From NCBI GenBank assembly GCA_019916065.1, contig CM034241.1, positions 17,659,228 through 17,723,227 of the forward strand: a stretch of 64,000 nucleotides of DNA. The letters run 5' to 3'. Of this stretch, positions 56,732 through 64,000 are shown piece by piece. Made by a program: the position numbers and the translations under genes. This stretch comes from Vitellaria paradoxa. Its lineage: Eukaryota > Streptophyta > Magnoliopsida > Ericales > Sapotaceae. Below the pieces are notes generated by a model. That model was not told where the DNA came from. It did no database searches and saw only the letters and a program-made list of their open reading frames with translations. Within the stretch, counting starts at the first letter, position 1. Each line of letters begins with the position of its first letter.

Positions 56732-58460
56732 TTTTGTTGAATTTATAGCATAGTTTTAATTATGTATAGATGTGGCATCATTTTTATTTCTCTCTTTTGT
56801 GTGGATGAATGAAACCCTTAATTCACAGTAGATTTTTATTTGTTTTCAAGGTTGTAACAGGAGGGGTGGTTAATTTTTTGGAACCATGTTTTCCCTCATA
56901 ATTTTTTTTTTCCAGATATGTAAATATCTGTAATTATTTATTTTTGGGTCTGTAAATTTTTTATTTTGGATTTGTATCGTTTTGTAACAACGAACTGAGA
57001 CCCGATTCAAATTGAGAGACTCGCGGATAAACACAACAGAAGAACAAGATTCAGAAGCAACACCCGGCCTGGCTACGCAGATCTATAACTCAGTATGGTT
57101 GGTTCGGCCTATGTGGTTGACCCAATCTGGATTTTTGATCACCTGCAGCGGAACCATGGAAGGAATTGACCCATGGTTTTGGTTGACTTCTCAGATCAGC
57201 CGAATAGCAAATAAAAAAAAAAAAAAAAGGATGAACCCGTAGGCTGCGGGTTGCAGGGATCATGAAAGGGAAGCTGCAGGAACCTGCAGCGGGTTCGGGA
57301 GCTAAGTTCGGCGGCATGTAACCCAGCGGGAAAGCAGCTTGGGAAGCGGCGGTAGCCGCTGGTTGTCGCAGTGGTCTGGTTTCGCTAGTCAGGTTTGGCA
57401 TCACAGCCAGCGTTGGCGGTTTGCGGTGGTTGTCTGAAATCCCCATGGCGCAGGGGGCTTACCGTGGTGGGTGCGACGGAACCTGTGGGGCAACCCGTGG
57501 CGTGTTCATCGGACGCCTGCTGCGGGAACCTCGAACGGGAGGCAGCGTCGGATGTGGGATAGCATAGGCAGGGCACCGCACGAGGCGGTACTAAGCACGG
57601 AACAGCCCGCGTTGGAACCGACGGTCGCCGGCTGCGGGGACCCGAGACGTGGGTACCGTGAGAGTTAGATGCCAGCCGCGGGAACCCGCAGATGGTTTGG
57701 CAGTTTGCGGCGGTTGGTTCCAGCTTGTTCCCTGCAAGATTAATACCTCGTGGGTTAATTTTTGCCGGTTTCACAGTGGGTAGAACGAGAAGCCGCCGGC
57801 AATTTTGTTTTGTGAATACAGAGTTGCATGCAAATTGTATTGGGGAAGAGGGCTATTTTGAAAAAGTTTTTGGATCCCTGGGGTTATTTTGAAATGTTTT
57901 CCAAAAGTAGTTTGGATGGGTTTAATTGAAAGTTTTCAAAATAAACTGGGGTGGAATAGAGATTTCTCAAATTTTAAACTTTAAATTTTAAAAGCTAGCT
58001 GGGCAAAGTTTTAGAAATTCATTTCCAGCCCACAAACTTTTTATTTTTTATAAAATTAGTTTATAAATTTTGAGAAATGTCAAAAATGCCCTCGACCTAA
58101 TTCAACTCAAAATTCCAAAGGCTAAGAAAGCGAGAGGAAGTAATTGGAAGATAGAGGAAGCAGCTGGAAGATGGACATTGACTGCAAGAAGACTAGATTA
58201 AGTTTTTTTTTTTTTTTTTTTTTTGTCAATGTAATTTTCTAGGAAAACTGTGAATTAAGAGTTAGTTATTTATTTTTGGTTAATTTATCTATTATGAATG
58301 TTTGTTTGATAAACATGTCATATAGATTTTAGGGATGCCACATCACATGTTCATGCATAATTAATGTTTTATGATATTAATATTCTAATGTGATTAGAAT
58401 AGAGTTAATGTCATTTATTTAAATTAGAAGATGTTTATATTCTAATGTGATTAGGATATA

Positions 58461-58700
58461 GATTTTTTTTTTTTGAAAGGTAAATAAATTATTTATTGAT
58501 TAAATGAAGATAATGTACAAATACTCAGGGGCATACCCCCGGCCCATAAAACTGCACTCATAAGATAAAGAAATACAGACCAAGTGACCAAAAAGTATAA
58601 AAGAAACTTATTTCAAGGTTGAAGCTGGAAGAGCCCAAACTTGAACTAAGTGTCTATTACAATCGGACTGAGGAAAGCTCTTACAAGACATTACTCTCAT
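58461..58700 (-). mobile_element. LINE tail in the Copia-3 leader
   Basis: Poly(A) as T at 58463-58474, then on the minus strand a 3' UTR with GGGGTATGCCCC (58528-58539). The upstream end (about 58700) is approximate and no target duplication was fixed. Confidence 0.75.
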
Positions 58701-58890
58701 GCATAATATCTTTTGTTTAATTTTTATGATATTTATATTCTAATGAGATTAAAACAAGATTAATATCATTTATTTAATTTTTGTTAATTTTATATTGACA
58801 TAACCAATTAATTATTTTATTTTATAAAATTAGATATTAATGGTTAGAATGTCAATTAATATTAAAATATTAAATTAACAAAATTAAGAA

Positions 58891-59218
58891 CTCAAAGTTT
58901 TAAAGATTGAGTGGGAGAGGGTTTTAGACATAAAACCCATAGCTTTCACTATTAATCCTATAGTAAGATAGATTAATATCTTGTCTCAAATCTTGTGAGC
59001 TCCCTATGGAGGATATTAATCGGTATTGGTTACTAGATAGGATTTCATTAAAAACTCTAAGTTATAAAAATTGAGTGGGAGAGGGTTTTAGACATAAAAC
59101 CCACAGCCTCCACTGTTAATCCTATAGTAAGATAGATTAATATCTTGTCTCAAATCTTGTGACCTCCCTACGGAGGATATTAATCGGTATTGGTTACTGG
59201 ATAGGATTTCCTTAAAGG
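58891..59218 (+). repeat. Tandem duplication, 164-bp unit
   Basis: Two copies, 58891-59054 and 59055-59218, sharing GAGTGGGAGAGGGTTTTAG and GATATTAATCGGTATTGG with few differences; each contains one CTCC-loop-GGAG hairpin. Confidence 0.92.
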
Positions 59219-59639
59219 ATAAAATTTTGAATATTACTAAATAGAATCGACTGCCCTACGGTAGCTTTTTTATTTGGGAAATATGAAAAATTGAAACAGT
59301 GGTTATACACTCAACTTAGAATATTTAATATCCTCCCTACGGAGTTCTTATTAAATTAATTCTAAGAGGTTAAAAATATCGGTAATTTATTATTATTTAG
59401 ATATGAGATATCTAATTAAAATAATAATAAATAAGTAAGTGGACTTGTCTAATTAGTGGCAAATATGACCACCCTACGGAGGCATATTTAAAACGAAATT
59501 AGATTACCGATGCATGATAAAGTAGTTATAGAGTTCTACTTATGCATATATATATATATTATTTATGCATTTTATTATGTAAAAGTTTTATGTTTTGAGA
59601 ATGTATGCTTATTTAAATTTATTTGTTTTATTCAGAAAA

Positions 59640-60431
59640 ATGTCTTTCAACCCACTAGCTGCTCTTTTAAGTCAGAATAAATTAACTGGACCTAATTATA
59701 CGGACTGAAAAAGGAATTTGAATATTGTCTTAACTGCGGAAGAGCACAGTTTTGTTTTGACTGAACCATGCCCTCCTAAACCTGATTTAAATGCCTCTCA
59801 AACTCAGCAAGATGCTTATAAAAGGTGGGTAAAGTCTAATGATATGACAAGATGTTACATTCTGGCTTCCATATCAAGTGACTTGTCTAAACAGCATGAG
59901 ATGATGCCCACTGCTGTTGACATGATGTTAAGCCTTTCTGAGATGTTCGTTGAAAAGGACAGGACTCAGAAGTTGGCTGTCATCAGTGAGATAATGAACA
60001 CTCGCCAAGCCGAAGGTACTCCAGTGCAGGATCATATGTTAAAAATGATTGCACTGTTTCGGCAAATGGAGGAATTGGGTGGAACATATAATGCTGAGGA
60101 GCAAATAGATATGGTTCTAGCCACCCTGGCTCCCTCCTTTAAGCCATTCAAGCTCAATTACACAATGAGCAAAAGAGATTGCTCATTGACTGAGTTGATG
60201 AATGAGCTGAAGGCAGCAGAATCAATTCTGAAGTCAGCACCGAGTGTTTATCTAACTCATGGGGCATCTTCTTCTCTTAATCCCAATCCTAAAAGAAAGG
60301 GAATTAAGAATAAGAAGAACAAACCCAAGAAAGCAGCTAAGTTAGAGGAGGCACAAAATTAGTTAAAGGAAGAGAAGCCCAAGGGAAAGTGTTTCCATTG
60401 TGGACAGAAGGGGCATTGGAAGAGGAACTGC
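59640..60431 (+). pseudogene. Copia-3 gag
   Basis: Starts MSFNPLAALLSQNKLTGPNYTD at 59640. Codon 23 is TGA (59706-59708) where related gags have Trp, then the frame stays open for over 210 codons (MTRCYILASISSDL, VQDHMLKMIALFRQMEELG). A TAG at 60360-60362 precedes the CCHC zinc knuckle C-x2-C-x4-H-x4-C (60390-60431). Gag builds the particle; this copy cannot make the full protein. Confidence 0.9.
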
Positions 60432-61940
60432 CCAGTATATTTGGCAAAGTCTGCACAGGCCAAGGCCAAAGGGAAAGTTGGAACCTTAGGTAACATTCTC
60501 GTCATTAAAATTTGTTTAGTGGTTGATTCTACGGATTCCTGGATAGTAGATTCTGGAGCCACTAATCATGTTTGCAATTCATTGCAGGGGTTCCAGGAAA
60601 CCAGGGCACTTAATGATGGAGAAGTCAGTCTTTGGTTGGGAATTGGTGAAACGGTTGCAGTCAGAGCAATGGGAGTCGTTACTTTATTTTTTATGCATTC
60701 AGAACTTTAGTTTTAGAGATTTGTTTATTTGTACCTAGACTTAGACGTAATTTGATTTTGGTTAGTGGTTTGAATATTCGTGGATATTCAGTTATTTTTT
60801 ATTCTACCGTAGTAATCAAAAGGGATAAAACGTTTATTTGTTTTAGTACAAATGGTTGACATTTTTATACTGTTTGCATCCTAAAATAAACTCACTGCAT
60901 GACACAGAATTGAATAACGAAGCTAATCACCATAAAAGAATCAAGGTATCCCAAACTAATAAAACGTATCTATGGCACTTGCGTTTAGGTCATGTAAATC
61001 TAGATAGGATCCAAAGACTAGTTAAAAGTGGACCTTTGGATTCACTGGTTGTTGAACCGCTACCGGTGTGCGAATCCTATCTATAAGGCAAAATGACCAA
61101 AAGACCTTTTAATGCTAAAGGTAATAGAGTCACAGAACCGTTGGAATTAGTGCATTCTGATGTATGTGGACCTATGAACACTTAAGCAAGAGGGGGTTTT
61201 GAATATTTCATCACTTTTGATTATTCAAGGTATGGTTATGTGTACCTAATGTACCGTAAGTCTGAAGCTTTTGAAAAATTCAGAGTCTTTCAGGCGGAAG
61301 CGGAAAAACAATTAGAGAAACACATAAAGACACTTCGATCTGATTGAAGTGGCGAGTACCTCCTCAATGAGTTTAGGGACTACTTATCAGATAATGAGAT
61401 ACTTTCTCAATTAGTTACACCAAGGACTCCCCAGCAAAATGGTGTAGCAGAAAGGAGAAACAGATCTCTGCTTGATATGGTGAGGTCAATGATGAGTTAT
61501 TCAACTCTGCCCATCTCGTTTTAGGGTTATGCCTTAGAAACAACCATGTATCTTCTAAACTTAGTCCCATCTAAGTCTATTCCCAGTACACCCTTGCAAT
61601 TGTGGAATGGTAATAAACCTAGTTTATGCCATATACACATTTGGGATTCTCCAGCACATGTGCTAAAGGGAAAGGCGGATAAATTGGAACCTAGGTCTGA
61701 AGTTTGCCTGTTTGTAGGATATCCTAAAGGAACGAGAAGAGGTCTCTTTTATAGTCCTGAAGAAAAGAAAGTATTTGTTAGCACAAATGCTCTACTTTTC
61801 TTGAGGAAAACTATATGAGAGATTTCAAACCTTGGAGTAAGATAGTTCTTGAAGAATTATCTAACAATACTAATGCTAATCCCAGCCCGATTAATGAATC
61901 AATTCCTAATCCAGAGTCTGTTAATTAACCTGAGCTAGTT
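60432..61940 (+). pseudogene. Copia-3 protease and integrase, broken
   Basis: Protease active site W-I-V-D-S-G-A-T (about 60538-60561) is intact. After a degraded stretch comes GAG-pre-integrase LWHLRLGHVNLDRIQRLV (60973-61026), integrase core LVHSDVCGP (about 61150), ITFDYSRYGYVYLM, LRSD-SGEYL with a TGA at 61345-61347, and PQQNGVAERRNRSLLDM (about 61433-61480). The later part has HIHIWDSPAHVLKGKADKLEPRSEVCLFVGYPKG. At least five stops. Confidence 0.9.
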
Positions 61941-61979
61941 GCATAACATCAATCACCGATGCTCCGTCATAGTGGGAGG

Positions 61980-62390
61980 ACAATTAGACGTCCATCTAGA
62001 TACATGTTAATTGGAGAGTCTTATCAGGCAGTCTCTGATTAACATGAATCAGATCCCACTAGTTATGATGAAGCAATGAATGATGTGGATGCAAATAGTT
62101 GGCACAAATGTATGCTATGCATTAGACCAGATATTTGCTATGCAGTAGGAATGGTCAATAGATACCAGTTTAATCCAGGGCCAGAACATTGGGTTACAGT
62201 AAAGCATATACTTAAGTATCTTTGGAGAACAAGATATTATATGCTTGTGTATTCTAGTGAAAATCTAGTACTTATTGGGCAAACAGATTTTGACTTTCAG
62301 AAGGGTGAAGTGATTGTATCCAAGATTGCTTCCGCAGAGAATCTAGCGGATCCATTCACAAAGATCCTAGCAGCTAAAGAGCTTTGATTA
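61980..62390 (+). pseudogene. Copia-3 RT/RNase H remnant with large deletions
   Basis: The RT N-terminus (YDEAMNDVDANSWHK, about 62065-62108) is joined at once to the far end of RT (CIRPDICYAVGMVNRYQ), so the catalytic palm including YVDD is gone. A second joint near 62300 runs from TDFDFQ into KGEVIVSKIASAENLADPFTK, removing most of RNase H. The joined frame is open for 103 codons (62076-62387). Confidence 0.9.
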
Positions 62391-62436
62391 TCATATTTAT
62401 GATATGGGTGTTCGTCATATGCCTGACATGCTTTAG

Positions 62437-62450
62437 GGCAAGTGGGAGAT
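62437..62450 (+). other. Copia-3 polypurine tract
   Basis: GGCAAGTGGGAGAT directly before the 3' LTR, the usual plant Copia tract. Confidence 0.85.
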
Positions 62451-63922
62451 TGTTAGAGTTATATTTCTTTGGTGCCCTTGAAAGCATGTTTTTTGTAATG
62501 ACATTTTATTTAATTTATTTTTCTGGTTAAAATAAAACATTTATTTATTTAAGCATACACTATTGTCCCTTATTTATAAAAATATGTGATTTAAGTATTG
62601 GGCATAAGATGCCAATACAGAAAGATTTAAATCACAAGTTTTATAAATAAAAGTAAATTCACAGCTATTAATGAAATGGGCATTTCATTATGTTAAAGCT
62701 GTAACTTTTCTACTTCTTAATTGGGTGATTTATCTTGATCACTAAAGTGGTGACTTTGAGTAGGAAAGTTAGTATGTATATGAGATATACATATTGAATG
62801 GACTGTTGTAAATTATGATTTGGTTAATAAATGTCTTTAATCATAATTTACATAAGCTTTAATAAACTTAATAAACCTTAATCCTGAGTTTGTAATGGAC
62901 TCACATTCATAGATTAAGTCTATTTGAGTTATCACGGAGTGAGATCTTATTAATGGTCAAAGCCTCGATAACTTGGAGATTTAATATTATGAATCGTGGG
63001 AATATATACTTACAAGATGGAATCCATTCTGATACGCTCACCTAAGCTATTTATCTTTTTGATCATTAAATCTGTGGCCGCAGTTTATTCAATAAATTGT
63101 TTATTGAATAACAATATTTATTTGTAAATTGTTTACAAATATGAAAATATTGAGAATGATCAAAATATAGATGAATAGTGACTTAGGGTTAAATATGTAA
63201 TTAAGGGGCTCGACATTTAGCCTAACTTAATTACGAGCTTATAATGGAGGGTTAATTAAGTGGATATTACTGGTCTAAGACCAAAATTCATTTTATTAAA
63301 AGTTGTTTTAATTAAATGAATTTCAACATTGACTACTAGAGTGCAGCTCAGGGCTTTTAGTGGAATAGCCCTGGGTTAATTTAAAAGATAATGGGTTGTC
63401 ATGAGATGACAAGGCCCAAATATCTTTTAAGTTGGAGCTAGGAATCCATGGGCCTTCAGTCCCCAAGCTAGCTCAATTTTATCTTGATGGGCCAAGTCCA
63501 ATTGGCTAATTATTTATAATTTATTTATGAAATAAATTATAGATAATTAATATATATATATTTAGATAAGATGATATGGTTGGGAGATTTTCTCAAGATA
63601 CCATATCTTCTAAATATATATTAAGATGATATATATAGATAAGATATGTGTGAGAGTGGATAAGAGATAATTTCTAGAGTTAGAGTTTTTCTCTGATACA
63701 AACTCTGTATCCCACTCTTTATAAATATATTTTATATATCAATTAGCCAAAAAATCTAAAAAGAGTGCCCACACACATCCATCTAGAGAGATAATTTGAG
63801 AATAGTTTGGAAGGCTGAATCGCTGAAAGAAGGTGCTTCCGCTGTGCATTAGAAGAAAAATTTAAAGAGTTCGTCCTTCCATCCGAGGTATTTTTCTCAA
63901 CCCTATGCTATAAAAACCAACA
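62451..63922 (+). repeat. Copia-3 3' LTR
   Basis: Same length as the 5' LTR, with 12 base differences by eye, and no indels. Ends AACCAACA before ATTAT. Confidence 0.95.
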
Positions 63923-64000
63923 ATTATAGCACGAGGTGTCATTAAGGCTAGTCTTCCAACCCCTTTCACGTTTCTCTTGCTTTTCCTGGATGATATTTGA
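63923..64000. other. Target flank after Copia-3
   Basis: ATTAT target copy, then AGCACGAGGTGTCATTAAGG, which completes the inverted motif cut by Copia-3. Nothing else is visible to the window end. Confidence 0.6.

Larger units (their letters stand above)
56732..59639 (+). other. Copia-3 long 5' leader with GC-rich island and hairpin repeats
   Basis: Unusually long (2.9 kb). 57090-57800 is strongly GC-richer than the rest and has perfect hairpins such as GCTGCAGG-AA-CCTGCAGC (57273-57290). 58461-58700 is a minus-strand LINE tail. 58891-59218 is a 164-bp unit in two tandem copies. Hairpins of the form CTCC-CTAC-GGAG recur at 59000, 59163, 59251, 59333 and, imperfectly, 59469. No coding domain recognised. 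Confidence 0.75.
55246..63922 (+). mobile_element. Copia-3, complete but defective Ty1/Copia element (8677 bp)
   Basis: LTRs at 55246-56717 and 62451-63922, both exactly 1472 bp, with a perfect 5-bp duplication ATTAT (55241-55245 and 63923-63927). I count 12 base differences between the LTRs (about 0.8%). Primer site and polypurine tract are in place. The internal part has a 2.9-kb leader, gag, protease and integrase, all with stops; most of RT and much of RNase H are deleted. Confidence 0.95.

Noticed and set aside
57385..57774. Open frames on both strands in the GC-rich part of the Copia-3 leader
   Set aside because: GC-rich DNA has few stop codons, so overlapping frames arise by chance; no domain is recognisable.
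58206..58224. T-run in the Copia-3 leader as a LINE micro-insertion
   Set aside because: No flanking duplication and no LINE tail bases next to it.

Overview
The window is nuclear DNA of a flowering plant, probably a eudicot. It is built almost entirely of transposable elements inserted into one another. I see no intact ordinary host gene, no rRNA or tRNA gene and no CRISPR array. Support for a plant: Ty3/Gypsy elements of the Athila type with a perfect tRNA-Asp primer site, Gypsy and Copia elements primed by initiator tRNA-Met, L1-type LINEs with plant zf-RVT tails, a MuDR-type transposase gene followed by a plant mobile domain (PMD) gene, and a block that looks like plant mitochondrial DNA.

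Layout. 1-2487: 3' part of LINE-A with a second LINE tail inside it. 2488-10189: two Athila LTRs (2898-5278 and 6170-8965) with non-coding remnants; the second carries about 1.3 kb of mitochondrial-looking DNA. 10190-13428: degenerate minus-strand Copia-1. 13429-20255: minus-strand Athila-M (LTR, integrase, RNase H, RT, protease) broken by a minus-strand LINE. 20257-34390: plus-strand Athila-P (5' LTR, PBS, gag, protease, RT). Its gag is interrupted by a solo Athila LTR (23056-31756), which itself holds a full-length 7.2-kb Ty3/Gypsy element (23914-31101). 34391-38340: minus-strand Copia-2, holding a Gypsy solo LTR and a LINE tail.

38340-55245 looks like one old Mutator-like (MULE) region: promoter-like 5' end, tandem-repeat intron-like block, decayed transposase, PMD gene, and a large inverted repeat. 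Short inverted repeats at 38507-38553 and at 55224-55245 plus 63923-63938 may be its ends. It was invaded by an ORF1-only LINE (38734-41460, minus), a 4.25-kb LINE (42006-46256, plus) and a MITE. 55246-63922: a complete Copia-3 with two 1472-bp LTRs, inserted next to the right-hand candidate end; its pol gene is damaged and lacks most of RT.

How the pieces work together. LINE enzymes wrote full tails, an ORF1-only element and a series of 8- to 40-base micro-insertions with 12- to 20-base target duplications. The Gypsy (about 1.3% LTR divergence) and Copia-3 (about 0.8%) are the youngest insertions. Copia-3 was probably copied by enzymes supplied from elsewhere. All divergence counts were made by eye.
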